Assembly (NCBI RefSeq): GCF_905220415.1
Contig: NC_059538.1
Coordinates: 12,462,001-12,526,000 of the forward strand
Reading direction: 5' to 3'
DNA: 64,000 nt
From: Colias croceus
Taxonomy: Eukaryota; Arthropoda; Insecta; Lepidoptera; Pieridae
This document shows positions 48,915 through 60,580 of the stretch, one piece after another (position 1 is the first letter of the stretch; each line of letters opens with the position of its first letter). The notes under the pieces are model-generated. The model was not told the DNA's origin. It saw nothing but the letters and a program-made list of their open reading frames with translations, and searched no databases. Both the position numbers and the translations under genes were made by a program.

Positions 48915-48955
48915 ATCTATATTAAAATTATTATAAAGCTGAAGAGTTTATTTTT
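48915..48955 (+). mobile_element. Helitron family E, 5' fragment
   Basis: TCTATATTAAAATTATTATAA then gctgaagagttta, after which similarity stops in a T-rich run. Confidence 0.5.
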
Positions 48956-49619
48956 TTATTTCTTTAGCAAGGTTTTAATATACCAAAATCGTCGCCATAC
49001 TCCATGACGTGACTGCTCAGCGTGACTGTATCGCCATGACGCAACCTTGAAATTTTACTCTCTAGGCGCATTGCCTTCAGGTTTTAAATCTTCTTCTTCT
49101 TCTTTTTTGTTTATGGAGTTTTTGAATCTTGCCAAAGAAGTTTCAATTCTGAGAAGTGTGCTCGGCACATACGCTCTTTTTTTATAACATTTTTTTTACT
49201 GAAGTCAGTTACCTACTACTAAACAAGACTTCAGTAAGTACAGTAGTATTTTTTGTCGTTTTCCCTATATTCAAACAACGTGTATCTAAGCATTCTCACA
49301 AATCAATGACCGCATGGCGTGAAGGGTGCTTCTTGCGGTTTCACGGTCGGCACATAGTTGTTTGTTTTCAAGTGAGAAATAGTTGGCTAAAGATTTATCG
49401 AGTATTGAAGTGCATATAAGTAGGGCAACATACAGTTTTGTATGAAAATTATTGCGTGTGTCTTGTCCTGTAGTGGCAACTGATGTTATTAAATAAATAA
49501 ATAATTCGGGTTTTTTTGGATAGGACAAAACTATCTTTTATTAATAATTACATTATCTTTTTAGAAATTCGGTTTCTTTTGGAGACGATATAACTTGAAA
49601 AACAGCTTATTAACAACAT

Positions 49620-49845
49620 TGTACGGTCTTCGTACATCAGCTTCATTGCGCGCTGTCAGCGTTTTACGCGGACACGCGGCAATTTAATACATTTCATCAT
49701 TTTCATCAGTTCGCGTTCGATCACCACCGCTATCGCGCGTTCTCACGACCATAACCATTAACCATACTATAGAGTTAAGGCAATAAAGGCAATTATTGTA
49801 CTTAATTCTTTTATTTACTCTGTACGGGACCTACAACCCCGTACA
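49620..49845 (+). mobile_element. LTR of a BEL/Pao-like retrotransposon with truncated leader
   Basis: 226 bp beginning TGTACGG and ending CCCCGTACA, with an AATAAA at 49782-49787. After it comes tcgtggtccttcgagc, which resembles the leader that follows insect BEL/Pao LTRs; similarity cannot be followed beyond about 49915. No gag-pol and no second LTR are present. Assignment to BEL/Pao rests on the leader only. Confidence 0.45.
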
Positions 49846-50756
49846 TCGTGGTCCTTCGAGCTTAAATCGTAAGCGGGACTTGCGCGTGTGATAAAGTTCA
49901 AAAAATTCGATTTTAAAAACGGCATCTACCTACATTGAATCATACGGTCACAAGCTATAACGCTACAAACAAAACACATTATTTTTGGAAAACTTATGAC
50001 AAATGACACCTTTTTTCTATGAAAAATAAATCTTCAATATATACCTCCTACTCAACTCTATCGATCTAACAACAATAACATTCGAACCAAATCAGGCAGA
50101 TCGTAGTTTACGTAATGCATACAGAATTTTAAATCGAACCATTCTGAATAAAACGAACCTCATCGCAACGCTGCCAATCCCACCCGCGATTGACGGATAT
50201 GAATTCATTGACAATATGAAAATAAATCTTTGAATAAGGTATGATATGAACGAGCAGAGCGTTTTACAATTGTATTTTAGACACAAAGAAAACCAGGTTG
50301 TAAAAGGAATTATCTAATAATGGAATTCAACATGTTGGATACAACATGAAAATCTATTTTAAAAGACAAGCTAAATAGAACGTTAAATCCAAATAGAGAA
50401 TACCATAAGAATAATACCTAAAGAAAGAGAAGCTTATATAAAGTGCATCTATCCCATGACCCAGAAAAGGACAAGATCCTCACTTAAATATACAAGTCAA
50501 CTAAAATCAATAGATACCTTTAAATAGACTGAAAAGTAACATTGACAAGGATCATCTAATAGTTGAAATTTGAGCTTCCAACCCACCCGCGTTCCATTGC
50601 ATATATCATAATGAAACACAATAGATGGCTGATTTCCTCCATTGTAATATGGAAACAATAATATCTTTACCATCACGATAGGTGGAGAGAACCCGTATAT
50701 ATAAAGAGAACTTACCGATCTATAAGGGTTAATACCAATTATATATTATGGCTTTA

Positions 50757-51127
50757 CTAGCTTACCGCCCGCGGCTTCGCCCGCTTTGTCTAAAACCTAA
50801 TAAATTATATACTAAAACCTACCTCTGAATCACTCTATCTATTAAAAAAAAAGACGGGTTGCACTCCGGGAGTGCCGGCAGAAGTGAAAACTTGATTATT
50901 AACGTTCAGCCTGTTTGATATTTTGGAATGGTATCCGTCTTACGCATGGAATATAAGGGCTAAAAAAAAACATCCGTCTTACGCTTTTTCGATCAGGCCA
51001 CGTGTCCTGACGCGAGTTTAAGATTTTATACCCTACGCCACTAAAGAAGTTTTCACTTCAAAAACCGCATCAAAATCCATTGCGTAGTTTTAAAGATTTA
51101 AGCATACAAAGGGACATAGGGACATGT
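50757..51127 (-). mobile_element. Helitron family J, copy interrupted by an insert
   Basis: CTAG at 50757, then the same sequence as 27010-27198 up to 'tctattaaaaaaaa'. Here 207 bp are inserted (50853-51059), after which 'aaaaccgcatcaaaatcc' resumes. The TC end is missing past 'gggacat' at 51127. Confidence 0.7.
50853..51059 (+). repeat. Family I insert, copy 2
   Basis: Head gacgggttgcactccgg...gtgccgg, then inverted repeat gaagtgaaaactt (50881-50893) whose complement (51047-51059) closes the unit. The two ends sit in an A run. The exact boundaries follow from comparing the host Helitron with 27010-27198. A 'catccgtcttacgc' phrase is repeated inside (about 50933 and 50970). Confidence 0.6.
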
Positions 51128-52302
51128 AGCGATTGTAACAGATTGCAGGTTTAAGAGGTTAAAAAAATTAAAAATCACGCATAAATAAGATAAACTTATA
51201 AACATTGTCACCGATCGTCAATAAGTGAGTTTTGAGTTTGATTTAAATTCTCCTGTTTTAAGTACGTAAAAATCTAAGAGTTGGTAACATATAATCATAC
51301 AGTTTATCTACTTTGGCATGCTGGATTAGTTTAGATTTGTTGTTTATTACTAACTACGTTCTTAAATCGTAATTTTTATTATGTAATATAGACTTCTGAT
51401 TTTTTCTCTAGCGGTAAAACCGCAGCAGGCAACCGTTCGTTGATTAAAAGTATAATTTGAATAAACTCAGTAATCTGATTTGCGTTGGCAGATTGCAAAA
51501 TTTTTAATCATTTAATGTAAACCATTTTCTGTGATGCGTGATTCCGTGTAATGGAATATTGTAATTAATTACATGTCCGTATTTATGCAAAATGGAACCA
51601 CTCGACAAATTTGCTTTTTTCCGTTTCTTGAAGAATACTCATTTAAAAGTGGTCTAAATTCTTATACAAACAAGAACCACATGAATTTTACCTTGGAAAC
51701 AAGGTATACTAAAAGCAGAAAGGAACCACCAGCAACAACGAATAATACATATGAAGCAAAACTGAACCACAGCACCACGGGACTGCTTTGTTCAAACAAA
51801 TAAACGATATTACTATCATGTCATTTTATACAAAACAGATCCGCAGATACTTGGTACCATTATACATTACACATATTTCTATTAATAACAATTATTTTTA
51901 ATACACAAAATGGAACCAGGTTTCTGTGGTATGGTTATGCGTAAAATAAATTCATAATTTAATTGTAATTTTTTATTGCAAAATAAAACCACAAGCATTC
52001 GGTTCTATCATGCATAAATAAATATTGTAAAACATCCTGAAACCCATCATCGCTATACGGTACCAAATGCCTTGACTTGTGCACAATGCAGATTGCTTCT
52101 CATCTTTAAACAACGTATTTCATTACGTCTTAAATAGCTCAAAGTGCAAAACTCCAATTTTCAGTCAATATAGGTGACATTCAGCGAAGTAGGTAGGTAT
52201 TTCGAATACGTGACGCCCGTTTTTTTTTCTCCGCGAAGTAAGTTCTATTGTTTTTGTTAATTACCTTTAAAATTAAATGCGAAAATGTTTAGTAATAAAT
52301 AA

Positions 52303-53495
52303 ATAAGGAAGCAATTGGAAAGAAAAGCATTGGAGACGAACACCGAAGATAATAATGAAGATACAACGGGTAAGTAGTTTTATTAAATGCATTTAAGTAC
52401 TTATTGAATCTATGAGATGCAGGTACGCTTTATCCACTTTTGATTCATTCCCGAAGGTGGAGTGATTTCAAAAAGATAGTTCATTAATTAGTAAGTACAA
52501 GAGGAATCCTGTGTGGATTTACGTATTTTAACGACACTTTTATTGTTCACGAAGGCGAGTCGAATTATTAAGAGTCATTTTGTTACGATTCATCTGTCAT
52601 TGTGAGATGAAAGTACTAAACCTTGTTTTAAAAACAACTGTCGATGATCTAGTTACCTACCTACTATTTTGGTAAAATACGTTTAGATTCAGATTCAGTA
52701 CAAGTACATTCAGCGCATATAATAATTTGTTTGATTTTAAAAGTCGCGCTGCCACTCTTTTGTCCGGAACAAGGCCCTAGCCCGCGAAATTGAAAATTTT
52801 AACAAGTTTATTTAATTTTTTTTTAGGTTTGGTCACTGTCGCGTGTGATTTTTAGGGTTCCGTACCCAAAAGGTAAAACGAGACCCTATTACTAGGACTC
52901 CGCTGTCCGTCTGTCTGTCTGTCCCTCTGTCTCATGAACTGTGATAGTTAGACAGTCGAAATTTTCATAGATGATGTATTTCTGATGCCGCTGTAACAAC
53001 AAATAGGTACTAAAAAACGGAATAAAATAAATATTTAAGAGGCTCCCATACAATAAACCGTGATTTTTTTGCCGTTTTTATAGATAATGGTACGGAACTC
53101 TTCGTTGCGCGAGTTCTACTCGCACTTAGCCAGTTTTTTGTACATGGCGCATGTACCTACAACGTACTTAGTCGTCTAGTAGGGACACGGCTTTATAAGA
53201 ACTAATTATATTTTGCTGTCGCCATATATCTACGTATAAAAGCCACGCGGCTTTATTGTTTTGATTTAAAGCTTTTTTTCTTTTTATTACAGAAGATAAC
53301 GAAGAACCTTATATGTCGATGCCTCTGGAGAAGCTTTCTTCACCTTCAAGCGATATTCAGGCCATATTACATCTCATTCCACAATATGCACAGAGTTTTT
53401 ATAACAATCTTATTAGTGATGATGCAATAGAGGACCACATAGATGGACTAGACACGGTGGATTTCGAAATCCAATTTGATGATAACGTCGAATAA
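52303..53495 (+). pseudogene. Two-exon acidic protein gene inside the 51575-53860 transposon
   Basis: Exon 1 reads open from 52303 to 52369 (donor g|gtaagt, phase 1) and exon 2 from 53293 (acceptor ttattacag) to the TAA at 53493-53495, with AATAAA near 53530. The junction stays in frame and joins two acidic stretches (TNTEDNNEDTT and EDNEEP). The C-terminal half (SSPSSDIQAILHLIP ... DDAIEDHIDGLD) is rich in D/E, as in accessory or C-terminal parts of some transposon proteins. The frame has an ATG at 52285, but a TAA at 52300-52302 separates it from the rest, so either the gene is dead or translation starts at 53313, giving 60 residues. No family recognised. Confidence 0.5.
52850..53140 (-). 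repeat. Interspersed repeat family K, copy 2
   Basis: Reverse orientation: tagggttccgtacccaaaagg at the left, ctcgcacttagccagttttttg at the right, with a ctgtctgt run. It lies inside the intron of the two-exon gene and so arrived after that transposon. Confidence 0.7.
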
Positions 53496-53913
53496 ACATC
53501 CTCTATATGTATTATTTTATATATCTTTTTAATAAAAGCTTTATTACGATATTATAAATACATAGTTTCATTTATATCATTAAATCCCTGGGTTGTGGTT
53601 CTTTTTTGTATAAGAGAAAACCTATCAATTGATAAATGTTAAAAGGAACCACATGCACATTTTTTTAATTATCTAGAAAGTTTAAGAGTATTCAGAACAA
53701 ATTTATATACACATACTTAAATAAGTAATTTATCAATGAATTTAAATAAAATAAATATTAATTTTACTTCATCTAACAGAGCTGCAAATGTTTTTGTAAA
53801 TCCTTTGATATCTCAAAAGTGCGTGTATGCTGGTTGGTTCCTTTTTGCTTAAATACGGACACATTATCTTTACAGATATTGTTGATTAATTTTAACGTTA
53901 GTTCAAAATCTAA

Positions 53914-54086
53914 GGGCTGATTTTTCAATCCTTGGTTAAAACTTATTCGTCGAATAATGTATAAAACTACCATTTTAAAAACGTATTCTAATTGTCCGTA
54001 TTTGACAGTTTACGTGATATTTTAATATTATCGTGTAATACTTTATTGGACGGATAAGTTTTAACCAGGCATTGAAAAATCGGCCC
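53914..54086. mobile_element. MITE, PIF/Harbinger-like (TSD TAA)
   Basis: 173 bp with about 40-bp imperfect inverted ends beginning gggctgatttttcaatcc and ending gaaaaatcggccc; TAA occurs at 53911-53913 and 54087-54089. Only 50 bp separate it from the end of the previous transposon. Confidence 0.75.
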
Positions 54087-55046
54087 TAATATGACTATAT
54101 TTTTCAATACATGACGTCCAATTTGACAAGAAAGGGATAAGAATTAGAATATAACAAATATAAAAAAGAAAGTTTGCTAAAATTAATCAGTAATATAAGT
54201 TTTTACGACGTACGTATCAATATTATGATAATGTTTATTTCATACTAATTGTTCTATAATAAATTTCTTAGCCTTCCAAAAATAACGGAATTCGATATTT
54301 CTTAACCTTATCGTCTTACTTATCGTATTTCCTAACAATAATTAATTGAAATCTTAGAAATTATGATTATCCAAAAACAAAAACATCATCTTCCAAAGCA
54401 AGAACACAAACCATTTAAAAAGAATTAGACATAGTCTATAGACGAATACAGATCATTGGCCTACTTTAACCACGTGCATCTCAAACAATAGAACACTTTT
54501 GAGACACTCACAATATTCACTAAGAAAGAATTTTAAAAGATTTCTCGACAAGTATTGAAACTTTACTTCAGATTTTGCAACAAAAATTCAAGGCACGACG
54601 CCTTTAAGCGGGTAAAGGAAATCCGCTCTGAAAGGCACTCTTGTACTTTTAACCCTAGCAAATGTGGATATGGAATTTAGGTCTAGAATATGAAGAAAAT
54701 TATCAGAATCTGTCGCATTTTCTTGATCTTGTAATATCTTATGTCAAAGTAACGAAACGTATGAATGATACGCATGATAAGGGTGCTTGTATAAGATTTA
54801 CACAAAATGATTTAGTAGATAAGTGAAGGAACTTAAAATACAAAATCATCGATATTAAAATACTTTGATAGTTTTTTATATCAAACCTTTGCGTTTCGAT
54901 TTAAAATTATCACTGAAGTCCACGAAATGACATTTTCAAAGGAATTTAAAGAGAATAAAAAATAATATACTATACTGTATAGCTATAATGAAAATCGTGA
55001 TATACCTTTACTAATGTATTAAATTAAATCATCTCTCTTGTTCCAG

Positions 55047-55163
55047 GTCTCCTCTTTCACAGAGCAATCCTCATGTCTGGATCAGGTCTAAGTCCCTGGT
55101 CGTTAGTAGCAGATCCGAATAAATATGCAGCTATTGTTGCTACTCATGCTAATTGCTCGCCAG
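55047..55163 (+). CDS. Nlg: Neuroligin, coding exon 4
   Basis: 39 residues in phase 1 after acceptor cttgttccag: LLFHRAILMSGSGLSPW, the conserved block after the nucleophile elbow (enzymes: GLFHRAISQSG), then SLVADPNKYAAIVATHANCSP. The W after SP is a neuroligin feature. Donor ccag|gtaaga. Too short for ordinary ORF listing; identified by family similarity, flanking splice sites and matching phase. Confidence 0.94.
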
Positions 55164-55521
55164 GTAAGATTACTTTGAACCTTATTGAGAGAACGATAAG
55201 TATTATAATCGAATGAATTAAGAACATTGGAACTTCTTGATTCATTAGAGATAAGATTAATATGAACTGATTTTGCTTTCCAACTTCTCCTATTTATTTA
55301 TACAAAAAATTGATAGTGAGTAGCTTTAGAAAACACCATACATGTAAAATTACCTACTGTCCTGCTTATAAAATTAACCTTAACAATTTTTGTACTATCA
55401 TACTAATCAAATCAATTTCTTTCGTTTACAAGCAACTGAATTCTGCTAATAAGATTGATAAAAATAGTAGCATCTATTATGGCATCTTTATCAATATCAC
55501 TAGCAATTTTATTTTTTTCAG
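55164..55521 (+). other. Neuroligin intron 4
   Basis: A 358-bp intron, the only short one, gtaaga to ttttttcag, with nothing recognisable in it and no repeat insert. Confidence 0.85.
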
Positions 55522-55647
55522 ATTTAACTCCGCCCGCGTTACTAAGATGTCTTCGAGAGCGTCCACTAGAAACTTTGCTGTCAGCACCAGTTAAGGCACC
55601 TGACTTCTCTTACGCATTTGGGCCAAGCGTCGATGGTGTTGTTATAG
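55522..55647 (+). CDS. Nlg: Neuroligin, coding exon 5
   Basis: 42 residues in phase 1. LLRCLRERPLETLL and PDFSYAFGPSVDGVVI follow. The phrase F-x-P-x-VDG is the family block that precedes the variable surface loop in the second half of the domain. Donor g|gtaaat. The next exon should complete a codon starting with G (aspartate is common at this point in neuroligins), but none is seen to the right. Confidence 0.94.
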
Positions 55648-55670
55648 GTAAATAGATTATAGAGTTAATA

Positions 55671-55868
55671 TCTTTACCAATATTATAAAGTTTAAGAATT
55701 TGTTTGTTTGTTTGGTTAAACACGCTCATCTCAGGAACTTCGGGTTCGTTTTGAAAAATTATATCAGTGTTAGATATACTATTTATCGAGAAAGTAATAA
55801 TAGGTTATTATATCATCATGCTAAGACCAATAGGAGCAGAGCAATGCGGGTAAGACCGCGGCGGCTAG
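55671..55868 (+). mobile_element. Helitron family E, copy 12
   Basis: TCTTTACCAATATTATAAAG start after A, CGGCTAG before T at the end. Its 5' end lies 23 nt past the exon 5 donor. More diverged than copy 8. Confidence 0.7.
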
Positions 55869-56492
55869 TGTAAAACTAGAAATTAGCGAAGTTACTTTAT
55901 TGGGTAGAGAGAGAAGAACTAATTATATGAATATTGTATATGAAAATGTTAATAAAAATTGTATATGATACATTTTTATATGGAGCTAATAGAAATGATA
56001 TCATTAAAAACGTATACCGGCAAAGTTCCAAGAAGAGCATTTCCGTTGAACACTTTAGAAAATATTCTAATATAGTTTATTATTTCCTTATTAGATATCC
56101 TGTGCTTGAAATTTATTTAATTCGTTTAATTATTACTAAAATATAAATAATATTGTCTTCTTTAAAATGAATAATATTGAAGCAAGAACAAAAAGAGTCC
56201 AAATACTTAAATAATTAATTTAAAAAAATGTTTCCTGATGAAAGTTCCACGATGGCAGAGTAATTTTGTCTGATGATATTTCCGAATAATCGTAAAACGT
56301 CGAAACCTGCTGACAAATCTCGTAAAATCCAAGTATATTCGACATTCTAAGAGAAAGCTTTTACTTGAAAAAATTCTATTAACAATGAAGAAGTAGATAA
56401 TTTCCTTTTCCTTTTTGTTTTCTATTTGGAATTATAAAAGAGTTAATACAATTGGCAGTATTTCCGCGCCAGTCATCTTTAAAATATAAAGC

Positions 56493-56692
56493 ACTAGTTG
56501 TGATCCGCGGTTCCAACTTCATTGCTCCGCTCCTGTTGGTCTTCGCGTGATGCCTATATAGCCGATAGCCTATAGCCTTCTTCTGTAAATAGGCTATCTA
56601 ACACTGAAAGTATTTTTCTAATCGGATCAGTAGTTCCCGAGATTAGCGCGGTCAAACAAACAAACTGTTCAGCTTTATAATATCAGTATAGA
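56493..56692 (-). mobile_element. Helitron family E, copy 13
   Basis: CTAG at 56493 and TC at 56692 on the minus strand. The 3' hairpin is weakened (ccgcggttccaacttc). Confidence 0.7.
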
Positions 56693-58772
56693 TGTAAAAA
56701 AAATGAAAGAATGAGTTTTATTATTTACAGGATTTATTGTCCAAATGTCTAGATACATGCTTTGCAATATAATATCATACTAGCGATACACAGCTCATTT
56801 TAACAAAGTAATAGCTACGAGATCCAATTGATGATTTCATCGCGACGTAATGAAAAGTGCAACGTTCGTGATTGGCTCGCTCCATCTCCACGCCATCTGT
56901 GTTACATTTCCAATATATCGGCTGTTGCTTTTTTATCCAATCACTAGAGAAGAATTGTTTTCATCAGCAATTTTATGCGCTTTTATTATAGTCTCTCTTC
57001 AAAACTTGAAAGGTTTTAATCCTATTAAAAAATATTGATGAGAATTCCAAGACAATTTTTCCCTAAATTGCTTTCAAACTATACGTGTCCAATACAGGAG
57101 AAATTTCAGTTGTGAATTCCAGGATAATAATCCTTGCTAGAATTGCTGTCACTTGAACATAGAAGAATTCAATTATCCACCATCTTAACAAAGACGACGA
57201 AATAACAAATTCGGCACAGCATGTACATAGCTGCAAAAAGTAATATCAGTAAAAGTATCAAGAAACAACGTCTTAGGATGGAAGTTTGTGAAATTCACAA
57301 GTGTAGGACGGACAACACGTGACGGGAGTATAAAGTGAGATAATTCGGTTAAGTTCCAGAACTTTCTGAGGATTACGCTGGATTGTCTTTTAAGAAGCTG
57401 CGGTCGGATAGTGATTTATGATTACATGCTACGTTTTTGAGGTGGGATCAGTTAAATTGAGGATTTAGATGTCGGAGAGAACTGTAATAGATGTGATAAA
57501 CTTGAACAGAACAATATTTATTTTTTAATTTAATGATTGACAACGACATAAATTGATGTTGAATATCATTGCATAACTATTGCTATCGATCGACTATATT
57601 GCTTTTGAGAAATACTCAAAACCAAGCAATAGACCTGCGGTTTTCCAGAAATAATAACCGTCTTCTTCACATTGTTAAGTACACTTCAAGATAAAATGCT
57701 TACTCTAATATTTATAATCGTAGCAGATATTGTAAAATAATGATAGTATAAGTCCGAAAATAAAATCTGTAAGTATCCGACATAAAATAGTCCCTTTATG
57801 ACCTCTAAAACAAGCAATAAAGAGTTGTCATAAAAATCCATGGAAAAAACTGCACAGTAAAATGCAATCATTGGAAGTGCCAATCAAAATACCTTTTTTA
57901 CGGCAATAGCTATTGTCCCAAATGAAGACCTTACGTTGGGAATAAAACTTGTCAAACAATTGAGACAAATTGCTTGTACATAAAAGTATTTTGCCGACAC
58001 GACTCTGAGCTTGGAGTTGTGAAGGAATTCAACTCGTCAAGACTAGCGGTAAAGTTGGTATTGATCGGAGAGTTTACAAGTTAGCAGCAATTCAATTACA
58101 TTTATAGATAGCGTTGGATTTAATATGAAACTTAGATATTGCAAGTTGAAACGTTGGCACGAATTTGATAGCTTAAATAGTTTACATTCGAAGGTATAGA
58201 TGACGTTGTAGCCATTTAATCAATTACTTATAAGTTTTGGGTTGGTATTCAATACCATTTCAATCATTTGAAAACGTATTTTGTATTGCACATAGTATGT
58301 TATGTTTACCGCAGAGCAATTATAGTATCAAAGAAAACATTTTAAATTTTAATATTTTTATGTAGCAGTTAATAAAAACACGATTAACAGAACTGTCGTT
58401 ATAATATACTGATTTATGTCTGTGTTGTTTTGAAATAACTTTTATCTTAAACTTTACAAATCTTAAGCAAAACTCTGTATTGGAAAGTGTCAGATACGTC
58501 TATAGTTTTACATCAAACCGTTAAATTACTTGTTCCTTAGCTGAACAACAAAATCCATTCCCTCTTCTTAGAACTTTATAATACGGAGCGGGAGATAATG
58601 AAAAACCCGGTGATATTAAAGAGCTGTCAGTTGTAACATTACGCAAACTAACATTTCGGTAAATAACTATTCCACAATCTGCTTTCATTTCTCGCTCCGG
58701 TGCCAAGCCTGAAGTTGATAGTTGTAGAATTACGAATTGTCCGCAAAATTCCTTACTTGTCTACCCGCGTTC

Positions 58773-59522
58773 ATAGTATAAAGTGAGAAGTAGGCCAACT
58801 CCCGGCGTTTAGGAGCGCACGGTACCTAAACTTGTGAGGCGCAGGCTCACTTGTAACATTATTATCTATACATAATATAATAAATCTGTAGAAGGGTCAA
58901 TTCTGTACATTAAAAATATTGAAAAAATAAATAGCAGGGGGTGTTACTGGATCGATACCAAACCCAAATATGTGATTAAAAAATTTTTTGTCTGTCTGTC
59001 TGTCTGTATGTGAAGACATCACGTGAAAACTAACGGTTCGATTTCGATGAAACTTGGTATAATTATACCTTATTACCCTGGGCGTAAAATAGGATACTTT
59101 TTATCCTGGAAAAATACGAAGAAAAAAATTAATCTTAATTTTTCAGTTTTATCCATAGACGTTTGTTCTATAGAACCGCGAACACACGTTGCGTATTATT
59201 ATAGGCCTAACCGTATTTGGGTCCAATAGATATTTATAAGATGTCATTGTCAGAGTTACTCAAAATGGAGAAATAAACCATCCACGCGAAGGCCGACATC
59301 CGCGCGGACGGAGTCGCGGGCGGAAGCTAGTTTAAAATAATTTTAAAACACCGACCGCTCACAGCAATGCCGCGGCCCTTACGAGACCAGTCCAAGAGTA
59401 GGAACCGAATGGTGCTGTGTGCGTGCGTACGTACATGAACGGGGACATGGCCAAGGGCTCCGTGTACATAAAAACGCGATGTACCTTTGTTCGCAGATAA
59501 CATACTTCTCTCTTTATACTAT
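58773..59522. mobile_element. MITE family H, copy 2, split by a Helitron
   Basis: Inverted ends atagtataaagtgagaagta / complement ending tatactat. A perfect 9-bp duplication cccgcgttc flanks it (58764-58772 and 59523-59531), a length typical of Mutator-like elements. The 466-bp family B Helitron at 58865-59330 sits inside; removing it leaves 284 bp against 285 bp for the copy at 25847-26131. Confidence 0.85.
58865..59330 (+). mobile_element. Helitron family B, full copy with short (TCTG)n
   Basis: 466 bp, TCTATACATAATATAATAA after A to GCGGAAGCTAG before T. About four TCTG units at about 58989-59006, against 12-13 in 40517-41018, which explains most of the 36-bp length difference. Confidence 0.8.
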
Positions 59523-60343
59523 CCCGCGTTCGCCGTTATTAAATTGTACCACAAAGTTTTCTCATCTTGTGTCTCCTCGTTTTTAGCTGAGCATGTTGAA
59601 TCCTTTTGATTTCTAATTTCGTTGTTTTCGCAATATCAAAGGCAATTACTTGTTCAAATGTGTAACTTTTTATTTGTTGATTACGGTTGCGTATTAATAT
59701 AATATGTATGTTTATTTTCGGTAGTTAATATGCTATTTGAATAGTAATGTTTGGGAGCGTAAACTCATTTGTGATATGCATTAAAATTATTTCTGTACAA
59801 GGATTTGATATTAAATATATGTATAAGTTCTCTTTACATTCATAAGTTTACTCTTGGCTTACTCATTATTTAGTGTTTGACAGTTTCATTCTCAGGCTAA
59901 TTATAAATCGAGGCGTTTAAGTAGAAAGATATACCTAGAAAAAAATCAGTTTGTATTTCGTAAAAATGTTCATAAAAATGTATCAAAAAGAAAATTAAAT
60001 TTTATGAAGCTACCATTTTAAACGTGTATCCGACAGCAGTTAATTATAATAGATATCTGTTGTAAAATTAACCTCGCATTCAGTTAACTTCATAATTAAT
60101 GGAATCATATTAAAATATCATCAGTCATTTATTTATTATATCTATTTTAATCATATTGAAACAGATTATCGTGGTATCTACGAATATTATCAAGGTAAAA
60201 CTTTTTGAGCATTTATTGATGTCTAATTACTAATTATTTTGAATAAAATATGTGAAATTCTTTTGCTACCTATTATTTGTATGAAAATGTCTATCAATGT
60301 AATTTTGCGGCAAAGATTTTAACCACTTTTCAAACTACTTCTA

Positions 60344-60580
60344 GCGGTACATTTACATCAAACGAGCGAATGCTCATTCTAACCTCACTATGTCAAATTA
60401 TTTTAGTGTAAACATGCGTAGAGCATTCTTTCGTTTTTTCTTAGTACGTTCGAAAAGATTCTGTGTATTGTTCTAATACTGAACAACACTGCATACGAGT
60501 TTTCGTTTACACTAAAAGATCACGAAATAATGCTCTTGCTCTATCTCTAGCTCTATGTTCGTTTGATGTAAATGCACCGT
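60344..60580. mobile_element. MITE with long inverted ends
   Basis: gcggtacatttacatcaaac at the left and its complement at the right (gtttgatgtaaatgcaccgt) flank 237 bp, with inner inverted scraps (attttagtgtaaac / gtttacactaaaa). Flanks offer only a possible cta/tag; superfamily open. Confidence 0.6.

Larger units (their letters stand above)
51575..53860 (+). mobile_element. DNA transposon of unassigned superfamily with a small spliced gene
   Basis: 2,286 bp. The ends gtccgtatttatgcaaaa...ggaacca match in inverted orientation at about 25 of 27 positions. ACAT lies on both outer sides (51571-51574 and 53861-53864), a 4-bp target duplication. The motif gcaaaawggaaccac and variants recur in both subterminal zones: left at about 51583, 51674, 51718, 51754, 51905 and 51981; right at about 53597, 53641 and 53832, partly inverted. 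Such arrays usually bind the transposase. Inside is a two-exon acidic-protein gene, with a family K repeat in its intron. No transposase catalytic domain is seen. The 4-bp duplication is known for Sola and some other groups, but I do not assign it. Confidence 0.78.
42835..55046 (+). other. Neuroligin intron 3
   Basis: About 12.2 kb, gtaaga to ttccag. Outside listed elements, 42835-43456, 43644-44800, 44955-45279, 45475-46647, 46863-47073, 47251-48045, 48366-48914, 48956-49619, 49916-50756, 51128-51570 and 54090-55046 hold no gene I can support. The right half of a MITE like 18877-18963 lies at about 43113-43167. Confidence 0.7.

Noticed and set aside
51573..51803. 76-codon frame at the left end of the 51575-53860 element
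   Set aside because: It is a translation of the subterminal repeat array, starting in the terminal inverted repeat.
56850..57038. 62-codon hydrophobic frame considered as a further neuroligin exon
   Set aside because: No similarity to the second half of the esterase-like domain and no matching splice sites in phase 1.
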